Below, piece by piece: positions 49,662-58,415 of a stretch of DNA of 64,000 nucleotides. A program made the translations under genes and the position numbers. Positions within the stretch are counted from its first letter, which is position 1; each line of letters begins with the position of its first letter. The DNA comes from Egibacter rhizosphaerae. GTDB lineage: Bacteria > Actinomycetota > Nitriliruptoria > Euzebyales > Egibacteraceae. The notes under the pieces are model-generated. The model had not been told where the DNA came from, did not search any database, and saw only the letters and a program-made list of their open reading frames with translations. The stretch covers positions 1,922,001 to 1,986,000 of the forward strand of contig NZ_CP036402.1 in the NCBI RefSeq assembly GCF_004322855.1, given 5' to 3'.

Positions 49662-51097
49662 CGCTCGATCTCCTCGGATTCCGTCCCCGGCCGTCGGGTC
49701 GAGGGGTTCGCGGGGTCCGGGCCGTCAGCCGAGGGGTCCGGACCGTCAGCCGAGCGGTGCGGGCCCTCTGTAGAGGGGTCCGAATCATCCTCGGAGGGGT
49801 CCGAACCATCCCCCGTCCGTCGTCCGAGGGCCGCGTCCCCGGAGGGCCCACCGTGGGCCGGCTCGAACGGGAGCCGCGCGCGGACCCTCCACCCGCCATC
49901 GCTGCGGGGCCCTGCGGACAGGTCACCGCCCAGCATCGTCACGCGTTCGCGCATCCCCACGAGGCCGACGCCGCTGGAGGGTTCCTCCTCGAGCGGCGCC
50001 CCCTGGTCGGGGTCCGAGGGCGAGTTGGCAATCTCGATCACGAGGTCGCGGGGCTGGTAGCGCACGGTGACCGTGGCGTTCGCCCCCGGCGAGTGCTTGC
50101 GTACGTTGGTGAGTCCTTCCTGCGCAACCCGGAACGCCGCCAGGTCGAGCTCCGGACGCAGGTCCCGCGCCTCCCCCTCGAGGTCGACCGTGACACGCAC
50201 CCCTGCCGCGCGGACCTGCGCGACGACCGTGTCGAGCGCGTCGAGCCCTGGCTGGGGCGCGGTCCCGTCCGTGTCGGCCTCCTCACGGAGGATGCCGATC
50301 AGCTGCCGCATGCTCTCGAGGGTGGACTTCCCGTCCGCGCGGATCTGCCCGAGCATCTCGCGCGCCTGCTCCGGATCCCGGTCCACGAGCCGCTCGGCGG
50401 CGCCGGCCTGCACGACCATCCCCGACAGGTGGTGCGCGACGACGTCGTGCAGCTCACGGGCGATGCGACCGCGCTCGCTGGCGACCGCGCGGTCGGCCTC
50501 GAGCTCCCGCTCGCGCTCGAGTCGCTCGGCACGCTCGACGAGTTCGGCGCGGTAGGCGCGCCGGGTCTGCACGTAGGCGCCGATCAGGATCGCGATCCCG
50601 ATGCTGACGGCGTTGGCGACCGACTCTGCGACGACCAGCTGACCGGCGCTGATCGTGATCTGTCCGGGCAGCTCGCGGGGGATGATCACAAAGCTCAGCG
50701 CGGAGATCGAGGCCGACGCGATCCCGCCGAGCAGGGCGGTCCGGCGCCCGGCGTAGGCCCCGAGGCTGTACAGCGCGATCCAGACCGCGAGGTTCTGGCT
50801 GCCCTCTTCGGCCGGCCCCACGACCGTGGTGACGTACCCGAATGTCGCGGCCAACGCGACGGCCAGCGGTGCCCGTCGCCTCCACGCGAGCGACCCGGAG
50901 GCGAGGAGGACGCCGCCGAGCTCCACCGCCATCGTCAGCGGCGTCCGCTCGATCGGCATCCCCACGGCCGCCGAGACCACATGGTTGCCCGCGAACATGG
51001 CGACGCTCAGCAGCCCGATCAGGACGGCGAGAAGCACGTCGCGCGCGAAGGGCGTTCGGATCCCCACGCGCGCGAGTGCACGGCGCAACCGCTGCAT
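49658..51097 (-). CDS. Sensor histidine kinase (HisKA_3 type)
   Basis: A 479-residue kinase from the ATG at 51097. Five or six hydrophobic helices span residues 20-175 with almost no external domain, as in intramembrane-sensing kinases. The dimerisation motif ARELHDVVAHHLSGMVVQAG has the phospho-acceptor His217. The ATPase domain shows EGLTNVRKHSPGANATV and GVGLVGMRERVTMLGGDL. The last 55 residues are a low-complexity acidic tail of Asp-Pro-Ser-type repeats with no known role. It lies 35 bases after the ABC permease gene and overlaps the response regulator gene. Confidence 0.94.
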   Translation of the reverse strand: MQRLRRALARVGIRTPFARDVLLAVLIGLLSVAMFAGNHVVSAAVGMPIERTPLTMAVELGGVLLASGSLAWRRRAPLAVALAATFGYVTTVVGPAEEGSQNLAVWIALYSLGAYAGRRTALLGGIASASISALSFVIIPRELPGQITISAGQLVVAESVANAVSIGIAILIGAYVQTRRAYRAELVERAERLERERELEADRAVASERGRIARELHDVVAHHLSGMVVQAGAAERLVDRDPEQAREMLGQIRADGKSTLESMRQLIGILREEADTDGTAPQPGLDALDTVVAQVRAAGVRVTVDLEGEARDLRPELDLAAFRVAQEGLTNVRKHSPGANATVTVRYQPRDLVIEIANSPSDPDQGAPLEEEPSSGVGLVGMRERVTMLGGDLSAGPRSDGGWRVRARLPFEPAHGGPSGDAALGRRTGDGSDPSEDDSDPSTEGPHRSADGPDPSADGPDPANPSTRRPGTESEEIER

Positions 51098-51132
51098 CGC
51101 GTCGGACTCCCTCGTTGCCTCCGGTCGGCGGC

Positions 51133-51906
51133 TCAGCCCAGTTCGCGGCGGACCAGCGAGATCGCCGCGGCGACCGCCGCCACCGAAGCGTAGGACGTGA
51201 GCACGAGCCCCGCGCCCAGTGCGCCGAAGGGCGCCTCGCCCAGCGCGCCGGGACCGCCCATGCTCACCATGCCACCCTCGGTGGACACGAGCGCGATCTC
51301 GAGGCCGGTGGGCAGCCACCAACCGAGGTCGAACGGGTTGAGGGCGAACATCGCCGGACCGACCAGGAGCGCGATCACGAGCAGCGCGACGATGCCTGCG
51401 ATCTGGCTGCGCAGGACCTCTCCAAGACCGAGCCCCACCACGCCCATGAGCGCCGCGAAGAGGGCCGAGCGCCCCAGCACGCCGGCCGTCTCGGCGGCGC
51501 TCAGCGCGAACGGCTCCCCGGCGATCGCCAGGGTTGCCGCGAGCAGCCCGGCGGCGCTCACGGCGCTGATCGCCACCAGCGCGACGCCGCCGAGCATCGC
51601 GACGACGACCTTCGCCGGCACGAGCGGCCACCGCCGTGGTGCCACGAGGGCCGCCGGGATGATCGTCGATTGGCGATGCTCGCCGGCCAGGAGCAGCACG
51701 CCGAGGATCGCCGCGAACATCCACGGGTCACCGCCGCGCAGGATCTCCAGCTGCATCGCGGCGGTACCGAGTTCGGCCCGCGCCTCGGGCACCGCGGCGA
51801 ACGCGAGGGCGGGCATGACCGCGAGCGTCACCATCGCGACCGCCAGCACCCAGGGGGTGCGAACGGACGTGAGCTTGATCAGTTCCGCGTGTACGAGCCG
51901 TGTCAT
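51133..51906 (-). CDS. ABC-2 type permease
   Basis: A 257-residue permease with about six hydrophobic helices. The N-terminus LVHAELIKLTSVRTPWVLAVAM is the usual amphipathic start of ABC-2 permeases. EHRQSTIIPAALVAPRRWPLVPAKVV is the conserved coupling region, and ISLVRRELG ends the protein. It overlaps the ATPase gene by four bases. It belongs to the ATPase-permease-kinase-regulator module, so it likely exports an antimicrobial or lipid sensed by the kinase. Confidence 0.92.
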   Translation of the reverse strand: MTRLVHAELIKLTSVRTPWVLAVAMVTLAVMPALAFAAVPEARAELGTAAMQLEILRGGDPWMFAAILGVLLLAGEHRQSTIIPAALVAPRRWPLVPAKVVVAMLGGVALVAISAVSAAGLLAATLAIAGEPFALSAAETAGVLGRSALFAALMGVVGLGLGEVLRSQIAGIVALLVIALLVGPAMFALNPFDLGWWLPTGLEIALVSTEGGMVSMGGPGALGEAPFGALGAGLVLTSYASVAAVAAAISLVRRELG

Positions 51907-52625
51907 CGGGGCACCTCCGTGCTCTGCGTCAGGTCGAGGTAGACGTCCTCGAGGGATGCGCCGTCGGCGACGAGGTCGTCGATCGGCGCGTGGGCGAGCA
52001 GCCGACCGTGGCCGACCACCGCGACGTCGTCGGCGACCTGCACGATCTCGGCGAGCAGGTGGCTCGACACGAGCACCGCGCCGCCGCGGGCCGCGAAGCC
52101 GCGCAGCTCGTCGCGCAGCCAGCGCATCCCCGCCGGATCGAGGCCGTTGGCGGGCTCGTCGAGCACGAGGATCCGCGGCTTCCCGAGCAGCGCGGTCGCG
52201 ATCCCGAGGCGCTGGCGCATCCCGAGCGAGTAGCCGCGCACGCGCCGCTTCGCGACGCCGGGTGCGTCGAGGCCGACGTGCGTCAGGACCTCGTCCACCC
52301 GCTGCCTCGGGATGCCGGCCGCCGTCGCCACCGCGCGCAGATGCGCCCGTCCGGACCGGCCGTCGTGGAACCCGCCGGCGTCGAGGACCGCGCCGACCGT
52401 GCCCGACGGGTCGTCGAGCTCCTGGTACGGGCGGCCCTCGATCCGGGCACTGCCCGCATCGGGTGTCGTGAGGCCTAGCAGGGTCCGCATGGTCGTCGTC
52501 TTGCCCGCACCGTTCGGGCCGAGGAACCCGGTGACCCGTCCGTGGGGCACGGTGAACGAGAGCCCGTCCACCGCCCGTACGTTGCCGTAGTGCTTCTCCA
52601 GATCGACGATCGCGATCGCTGACAC
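51903..52625 (-). CDS. ABC transporter ATP-binding protein (drug/lantibiotic export type)
   Basis: A 240-residue ATPase from a GTG at 52625 behind GAAGGAG. Walker A GPNGAGKTT is at about 36-44, signature YSLGMRQR near 132-139, Walker B ILVLDEP at 152-158, and switch VLVSSH. The LGMRQ-type signature and GLDPAGMRWLRDELR are typical of CcmA/BcrA-like exporters. First gene of a four-gene module that ends with a response regulator. The divergent lipoprotein gene begins 205 bases away. Confidence 0.94.
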   Translation of the reverse strand: MSAIAIVDLEKHYGNVRAVDGLSFTVPHGRVTGFLGPNGAGKTTTMRTLLGLTTPDAGSARIEGRPYQELDDPSGTVGAVLDAGGFHDGRSGRAHLRAVATAAGIPRQRVDEVLTHVGLDAPGVAKRRVRGYSLGMRQRLGIATALLGKPRILVLDEPANGLDPAGMRWLRDELRGFAARGGAVLVSSHLLAEIVQVADDVAVVGHGRLLAHAPIDDLVADGASLEDVYLDLTQSTEVPR

Positions 52626-52830
52626 GCGGGACTCCTTCTCGTCGGGGATCGCCGGACAACCGGAGCACACGATCGCCGCCGAGCCGCCGTACCGCCTCTC
52701 CTGATGGGACCGTTCTGACCTCGGCCGCCGGGGGGACGCGCGTCGTCGACGCTCCTCCGGAAGGTGGAGACGCCGTCGGGCTCCCTGAGGACTCGCCCCC
52801 GACGAGCGCCGTGTTGGTACCGTCGCGAAC

Positions 52831-54426
52831 ATGAACCGGCACACCCGTCTCGCGGGCCTTCTCAGTGCGGGCCTCGTGGTCGTCCTGCTCGCCCTGCTCG
52901 CCGGATGCGAACCCGACAGCCCGTACGAGGAGGATCCGCGCGGCGCCCTCGCCGATGCGCTCGCCGCAACGCTCGACGGGGAGCATCTCGCGATGACGTT
53001 CCGGATCGACGGGCAACTCGACCTCGCCGCCGATCCGGACACGCTCGAGGGGGAGGCCGAACGTCTGGAAGGGCTCATCCTGGACAGCGAGCTGTACATC
53101 GCCGGCGCGAACGGGGATGTCGGCGACGGGCCGGCCGCCCGGCTGCGAGAGCACGACAGCGAGCTCGAGCTCCGCCTGGACGGCTCTCCGGCGTTCGCGG
53201 CGCGGGCCGTCGACGGCGAGGTGTTCGCACGCGTCGACACCGACCGTGCCCTCGACGCCCTCGGGCTCGGCGCGGCCGCGCCGGACGATCTGACCGCCGA
53301 GCTCGAGATGTTCCTGGGCCCCGACGTGGCCGGTGCCGTCGCCGAGGGTCGGTGGCTCCGGCTCGACGGCGCGCTCGACACGCTCGAGCGGACGGGGACC
53401 TCGGAGGAGGCGGAGCGCGAGGAGCTCGGGGACCTCTTCGAGACCTTCTACCGGGAGAATCTCATCGTGGAGCACCTCGACTCCGACGACGGCACGCACG
53501 TCCTGCGGGTCAGCGCCACGGTCGCCGAGCTCGCCGCCTTCACCGACCGGGCGTTCGGAACCCTGCCCGGCGCGGGTGGGCTCTCGGGCCTCCCAGGCTT
53601 GCCGGCACTGCCCGGATCGCCGGGCGGTCCGACCGACGGGTCGCTGACCGACGACGTCCCGGACGAGGTGGCCGAGACCGAGGTCTCGATCGACGTGGGG
53701 GTCGAGAACGACGCCGTGACGTCCGTGCGCGCGCCCATCGGCGAGGGGCTCTCCGACATCGGCGAGGCGTTTGTGGACGCCGGTGAGGCGCAGCCCGAGG
53801 ACGTCGAGCGGCTCCGAGACACGGGGGGCGACTCGCTCGTGCTGCACGTCGACGTCGATGCCGACGGCTCCGCGGTCACCGCACCGGACGAGGCGACCCC
53901 GTTCGACCTGGGCGGCCTGTTCCAGGGCTTCCCGTTCGCGCCGGGAGCCGGCGCGGAGGACGGGGTCGAGGGCGCGGACGACGGGGTCGAGGGCGAGGAG
54001 CACGACGCGTCCGGCGATGCCGAGGCGGACCCGGACGGGCGCGCCTCGGACGGCGGCGTGACCGAGGACGCGACCGACGGCACCGAGGACGCGACCGACG
54101 GCACCGACCCGACGGACGGCACCGACGGGCCCGATGAGCAGGCGGAGACCGACGTCGAGGTGTTGCTGACCGACGCGGAACGGTTGGTGCAGACCGCCGA
54201 TGCGGAGGCGGCGCTCCTGGAGCGCGCCGTCGACGACCCGAGTCTGTGGGACGAGCTCACGACGGAGCTCGGCGACTTCATGCCCGGCACGGAGTTCGAG
54301 GTCGCCGAGACCGACGGCCGAGTCGACCAGGTCGAGCTCACCGAGGGCGAGCACACCGTGTGCATCGACCTTGACCCGGACGACCCCGAGGGCGGCAGCG
54401 AGATCGACGAGGGGGCCTGCCCCTGA
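52831..54426 (+). CDS. Large acidic lipoprotein of unknown function
   Basis: A 531-residue lipoprotein. The signal peptide ends in the lipobox LAGC (Cys about residue 26). Residues 40-290 look like a beta-rich domain with features of LolA/LppX-like lipid-binding lipoproteins (DGEHLAMTFRIDGQLDL, LYIAGANGD, EGRWLRLDGALDTL), but homology is not secure. Then come a Gly/Pro/Leu stretch (GLPGLPALPGSPGG) and an acidic linker with repeated DATDGTED-like units. The C-terminal domain is short and contains two cysteines (TVCIDL and EGACP). It is divergent from the ABC/two-component module, suggesting an envelope role. Confidence 0.7.
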   Translation: MNRHTRLAGLLSAGLVVVLLALLAGCEPDSPYEEDPRGALADALAATLDGEHLAMTFRIDGQLDLAADPDTLEGEAERLEGLILDSELYIAGANGDVGDGPAARLREHDSELELRLDGSPAFAARAVDGEVFARVDTDRALDALGLGAAAPDDLTAELEMFLGPDVAGAVAEGRWLRLDGALDTLERTGTSEEAEREELGDLFETFYRENLIVEHLDSDDGTHVLRVSATVAELAAFTDRAFGTLPGAGGLSGLPGLPALPGSPGGPTDGSLTDDVPDEVAETEVSIDVGVENDAVTSVRAPIGEGLSDIGEAFVDAGEAQPEDVERLRDTGGDSLVLHVDVDADGSAVTAPDEATPFDLGGLFQGFPFAPGAGAEDGVEGADDGVEGEEHDASGDAEADPDGRASDGGVTEDATDGTEDATDGTDPTDGTDGPDEQAETDVEVLLTDAERLVQTADAEAALLERAVDDPSLWDELTTELGDFMPGTEFEVAETDGRVDQVELTEGEHTVCIDLDPDDPEGGSEIDEGACP

Positions 54427-54449
54427 CGCTTCGAGCTGCAGGCCCCCGC

Positions 54450-54489
54450 TGCCGGCCCGAGTCGACGACCCGACGGCACCGGGCCGGCA
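54450..54489. terminator. Weak hairpin between convergent genes
   Basis: TGCCGGCCC (54450-54458) and GGGCCGGCA (54481-54489) form a nine-base stem with a 22-base loop, between the convergent lipoprotein and LLM oxidoreductase genes. It could serve both strands, but the loop is long. Confidence 0.35.
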
Positions 54490-54516
54490 CGGCGCTCACG
54501 GATCAGGCGCCACGGG

Positions 54517-55500
54517 TCACGCGCTCGCGGTCCCCGCGACCCGCGGCACGACCTCGTCGGCGACGAGGTCGAGCATCTCGAGGTCGTCGGGGAGGAAGTC
54601 CTGCAGCATCACCCGGTCGAGCCCGGCCTCGCGAGCCCGGCCGAGCCGGTCCGCGGCCTCCTCGGGGGTCCCGACCACCCCGACGCGACCCATCCGCTCC
54701 AGCAGCTCGTCGATCTCGCGCTCGCTGCCGACGAGCTCGGCGAACCGGCGAGCACGCTCGTGCAGCTCTTCGCGGTGGGCGCCAACCAGCACGGGCAGCA
54801 TCGCCGACAGCCCCACCTCCCCCGGATCACGGTCCAGGTCACCGCACGCAGCGTCGAGCGTCTCGCGCCGCGCGCGGATGTCGTCGCTGGTCGGCAGGAT
54901 GAGGTTCAGCTCGTCGGCGTAGCGGGCGGCGAGCCGCGGGGTGCGGGTCGGCCCCTTGCCTCCGATGATCAGGCGCGGCCGCGGTTCCGGGATGGGGCGG
55001 AACACGGCCTCCTCCACCCGCACGAACTCGCCGTCGAAGGAGAACGGCTGCGCCTGTCGGGACCAGAACCCCTGCAGCACCTCGAGCTGTTCGGTCAGGC
55101 GCCGGTACCGCTCGTCCAAGTCCCCGAACGGCAGCCCGTGCGCACGGTGCTCCTGCTCGAGCCATCCCGTACCCATGCCCAGCTCGATGCGGGGGACGCC
55201 GTCGGGCGTCGTGCCGGCCATCTCCGCTGCCGTCGCTACCGCCTTCGCGAGCACCCCGACGCGGCGGAAGGTCGCGGGTGTCACGAGGGTGCCGAGGCGG
55301 ATCCGGTCAGTTTCCCGGCCGAGCCCGGCGATCGCGGTCCACGCGTCCGTGGCGGCCCTGGCCTCCGTGCCCGTCGTGGAGCCGTAGTGATCGCTGCGGA
55401 ACACGCCCTCGAAGCCCTTGCGTTCCGCGTGTTGCGCAACGGCGAGCTGATCGGCGTACGACAGACCTTCCTGCGGTTCGAGCATGACGATGCAGCGCAT
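54517..55500 (-). CDS. LLM-class flavin- or F420-dependent oxidoreductase
   Basis: A 327-residue luciferase-like protein from the ATG at 55500. Family markers are EPQEGLSYADQLAVAQHAERKGFEGVFRSDHY, RIRLGTLVTPATFRRVGVLAKAVATA, RIELGMGTGWLEQEHRAHGLPFGDLDERYRRLTEQLEVLQGFW and RLIIGGKGPTRTPRLAARYADELN. The GxGxGWxxxEH pattern and the R-x-P-x-L-I-I-G-G strand are typical of actinobacterial F420-linked members. The substrate is unknown. Confidence 0.92.
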   Translation of the reverse strand: MRCIVMLEPQEGLSYADQLAVAQHAERKGFEGVFRSDHYGSTTGTEARAATDAWTAIAGLGRETDRIRLGTLVTPATFRRVGVLAKAVATAAEMAGTTPDGVPRIELGMGTGWLEQEHRAHGLPFGDLDERYRRLTEQLEVLQGFWSRQAQPFSFDGEFVRVEEAVFRPIPEPRPRLIIGGKGPTRTPRLAARYADELNLILPTSDDIRARRETLDAACGDLDRDPGEVGLSAMLPVLVGAHREELHERARRFAELVGSEREIDELLERMGRVGVVGTPEEAADRLGRAREAGLDRVMLQDFLPDDLEMLDLVADEVVPRVAGTASA

Positions 55501-55627
55501 GGGTGCTCCACTGGTCGGGTGTGTGGACGCGCGGCCGGGCGCGCCGCCGGATCGTAGAGTCCGTGCTCGGTCCGAGGCATCCCGAGGGACCCCGACGAGC
55601 CCCACTACCCCCGAGGAGCGGCCCGCC

Positions 55628-56929
55628 ATGTCCCTGGACGCCGGCGGCGAGCCCGTCGTGGTCGCCGCCGCACGCGCCGTGCATCTGCGGGGTGGGCCGG
55701 ACGCGCACGTGTGGGCACGCTGCGCGGGCGGCCTCGAGCGCGAGGCGGCCACGGAGCTGGCCGCACTGGGATGGCGGCCACCCCCGACGACGACGCCGCG
55801 GCCCCCGGACCAACCCGGCGGAACGACCGCCGGGTTGGAGTGGGAACGCGGTGCGGTGTACGGGACGGTCGACCTCGCCACCCTGCGCATGACCCTGCGG
55901 GCGGCTCGCACGGTCACGCGCGTGGTCCTGCTGCTGGGAACCGCCGAGGTCGACGAGGTCACCGAGATCCGCGAGGCCGTGCGCAGCTTGGACTGGGACC
56001 GCCTGCCCTACGCGACCTTCGGTGTGCGCCCCGAACGGCACGGGGAGCACGGCTTCCGCTCGCCCGACATCGGGCGTGAGGCGGGCGCCGGGATCATCGA
56101 CGCCTTCCGCGAGCGGACCGGACAGCGCCTGCCGGTCGACCTCGACGACCCGACCGTCGAGATTCGCGCCGAGCTCCACGATCGGCGGCTGCGCGTCGGC
56201 TACGACCTCGCCGGACGCAGCCTGCACCGACGCACGTGGATCCGTGCGCACCACCACGCGTCCCTCAAGCCGACGGTCGCGGCCGGGCTCGTGGCGCTCG
56301 CTCGGTGGCGGGTCGACGAACGCCTGCTCGATCCCTTGGCCGGTGGCGGCACCATCCCGATCGAAGCGGCGCTGGCCGCGCTCCGACGGCCCGTGGGCCC
56401 GAGAGTGCTCCCACGCCTCGCGCCCCTCGACCTCGACGACACGCGCATCGCCGTCGAGGTCGAGGAGCGCCTCGAGGCCGCGCGCGTGTCCGTGGACACA
56501 GGGGCACGGCCGCTGGACATCCGTGGGGTCGAGAAGTACGGGCGGCACGTGGCCGATGCGCAGCGCAACCTCGCCGCGGCCGATCTCGCCGGGGTCGTAC
56601 GGATCGCGGGGGGCGACGCCACCACGCTCGACGACATCGAAGCGGTGGACTGCGCGATCGCGAACCCACCGTACGGGATGCGGGTGGCGAGCCCGAAGGT
56701 GATCGACCCGCTCTACCGGGGAACGATCGCGCGGCTCGCGGAGCGGTTCACCGACGCGGGGCGGGCCGTCTGGCTCACGCCGGTGCACCACCTCGTGCGG
56801 GCCGCCGGTCGGGAAGCAGGGCTCGAGGCGGTGGCCGCCCGACGCGTGGGGCTCGGCACCATGGATGCGGTCGCGTTCGTCCTCGCCCCTCCGGGGCGCG
56901 TGAGCACGTTCGTCGAGGTCGCGGACTGA
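55628..56929 (+). CDS. THUMP-type RNA N2-guanine methyltransferase
   Basis: A 433-residue protein from the ATG at 55628. The N-terminal 180 residues fit a THUMP/ferredoxin-like RNA-binding region (RCAGGLEREAATELAALGW, DDPTVEIRAELHDRRLRVGYDLAGRSLHRR). The C-terminal Rossmann domain has motif I LDPLAGGGTIPIEAALAA and motif IV CAIANPPYGMRV, the NPPY of N2-guanine methyltransferases (RlmL/TrmN/Trm14-like). It should methylate rRNA or tRNA guanines. The exact target cannot be told from sequence. Confidence 0.88.
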   Translation: MSLDAGGEPVVVAAARAVHLRGGPDAHVWARCAGGLEREAATELAALGWRPPPTTTPRPPDQPGGTTAGLEWERGAVYGTVDLATLRMTLRAARTVTRVVLLLGTAEVDEVTEIREAVRSLDWDRLPYATFGVRPERHGEHGFRSPDIGREAGAGIIDAFRERTGQRLPVDLDDPTVEIRAELHDRRLRVGYDLAGRSLHRRTWIRAHHHASLKPTVAAGLVALARWRVDERLLDPLAGGGTIPIEAALAALRRPVGPRVLPRLAPLDLDDTRIAVEVEERLEAARVSVDTGARPLDIRGVEKYGRHVADAQRNLAAADLAGVVRIAGGDATTLDDIEAVDCAIANPPYGMRVASPKVIDPLYRGTIARLAERFTDAGRAVWLTPVHHLVRAAGREAGLEAVAARRVGLGTMDAVAFVLAPPGRVSTFVEVAD

Positions 56930-57186
56930 GGTGTCCCGGCATCCACGGGGCCGGGACCGCCGACGCGGCGCCCGCTCGTGGAGCGAACGCCGCGTCGGGC
57001 AGGACCGGGACCGCGACCCCCACGGACACGGTTCCGGTCGCGGCGGTCGACCCTCTCCCGACCAGCGCCGACCGCCGAGTCACAGCATCGCACAGCGCAG
57101 GCCTCGTGCCTCCGCAGGTGGGCGGATTCCGGGCTCCCCCTTTCGGGGGAATTTTCCGGCTTCCGACTCCCCTCACGACGCTCACG

Positions 57187-57372
57187 GTGCAGTTACCCGC
57201 GCCCGGGTTGCGCGGCCAACGGCGTGGTGCGGTTACCCGCGCCCGCGCGGGTGACCGCACACCGAGCGGTCGCCGGGCGCACCCCACAACCGCCCCTGCC
57301 GAGCCGTGGTGCGGTTACCCGCGCGGGCGCGGGTAACCGCACCACGGCTCGGCAGACACGACGGCTCGGCAG
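57187..57372. repeat. Cluster of extragenic palindromic repeats
   Basis: The unit GTGCGGTTACCCGCGC occurs at 57187-57202 (one mismatch), 57227-57242 and 57309-57324. At 57227-57260 the unit and its inverse (one mismatch) surround CC. At 57296-57355 arms of 29 bases are perfectly complementary around GG, making a 60-base palindrome; ACGGCTCGGCAG is repeated at 57361. The cluster fills the 540-base spacer between two convergent genes (56929 and 57470), a typical REP location. No other feature is seen in the spacer. Confidence 0.85.
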
Positions 57373-57469
57373 GATCGTGACCGACCGACCGGGCGGGACG
57401 GCCGGGCCGCTCAGCCCGACACGACCCAGACCGTCACGGCGCGCCCCGGGGCGCTCAGCCCGGCACCAC

Positions 57470-58411
57470 TCAGGCCGTCAGGACGCGCTCCCGGGCCAGC
57501 GCCGCCGCCCCGATGACACCCGCGTCGTCGCCGAGCTCGGCGACGACCACCCGACGATCGACGTCGGGCACGAGCAGCCACTCCTGCATCGCACGCTCGA
57601 GCCGCTCGGCCAGCGGCGGGCCCAGCTTCTCGGCGACCCCGCCACCGACGACGATCGCGTCGAGATCGAGCAGGTTGACCGCTCCCCCGAGCGCAACGCC
57701 GAGGGCGTCGATCGCGTCGTCGAACACCTCCACCGCCACGGCATCGCCACGCTCGAGGGCCTCCGCCCAGACGCCGCTGGTCATCCGCCGCTTGCCCTTC
57801 TGCGCCTGCAGTTCGGGCAGCACGGTCTCGCGCCCCGCCTCGATGTGGCCGACCACGATCCGCTCCATCGCCGCACGCCCCGCGTAGGCCTCCAGGCAGC
57901 CGCGGCGACCGCAGCCGCACAGGTCTCCGCCCCGCTGGACGACCACGTGCCCGATCTCGCCAGCACCCCCGAACGCCCCGGTGTACGGCCGACCGTCGAG
58001 CACGAGGCCCGCCCCGATCCCGGTCCCGAGCCATACGCCGAGCAGGAATCGCGCGCCGCGGCCCGCACCGGCGAGCCACTCGCCGAGGGCTCCGACGTTC
58101 GCGTCGTTGTCGACGACGACGGGGAGACCGAGCGCGGCCTCCAGTTGTGCTTGCACCGGGACGCGACCCTGCCAGCCGCTCAGGTTCGGCGCCGTCTGCA
58201 CGACCCCCTCGCGGATCGGACCCGGCACCCCTACGCCCACAGCCTCGGGCGCCGGGTCGAGATCCCCCACCAACCGCGTGATCGCACGCACGACCGACTC
58301 CGGCCCCTCGGTCGGGGTCCGACGGCGGGCGCGCCCCATGATCCGGTGGGCGTCGTCGACCACGGCGGCTGCGATGTTCGTTCCCCCGAGATCGACGCCC
58401 GCGACCGGCAT
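57470..58411 (-). CDS. ROK-family glucokinase
   Basis: A 313-residue ROK kinase. It starts VAGVDLGGTNIAAAVVDD and has the catalytic VVVDNDANVGALGEW. GVWLGTGIGAGLVLDGRPYTGAFGGAGEIGHVVV and the zinc motif CGCGRRGCLE are both present. It phosphorylates glucose or a related hexose with ATP. The ATG at 58411 lies four bases after the serS stop; an alternative at 58435 would overlap serS. No helix-turn-helix is present, so it is an enzyme, not a ROK repressor. Confidence 0.92.
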   Translation of the reverse strand: MPVAGVDLGGTNIAAAVVDDAHRIMGRARRRTPTEGPESVVRAITRLVGDLDPAPEAVGVGVPGPIREGVVQTAPNLSGWQGRVPVQAQLEAALGLPVVVDNDANVGALGEWLAGAGRGARFLLGVWLGTGIGAGLVLDGRPYTGAFGGAGEIGHVVVQRGGDLCGCGRRGCLEAYAGRAAMERIVVGHIEAGRETVLPELQAQKGKRRMTSGVWAEALERGDAVAVEVFDDAIDALGVALGGAVNLLDLDAIVVGGGVAEKLGPPLAERLERAMQEWLLVPDVDRRVVVAELGDDAGVIGAAALARERVLTA

Positions 58412-58415
58412 CGTG

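Noticed and set aside
49620-49930. Separate small gene on either strand at the end of the histidine kinase gene
   Set aside because: The repeated words lie in frame with the kinase and the next gene overlaps its stop, so the tail belongs to the kinase.
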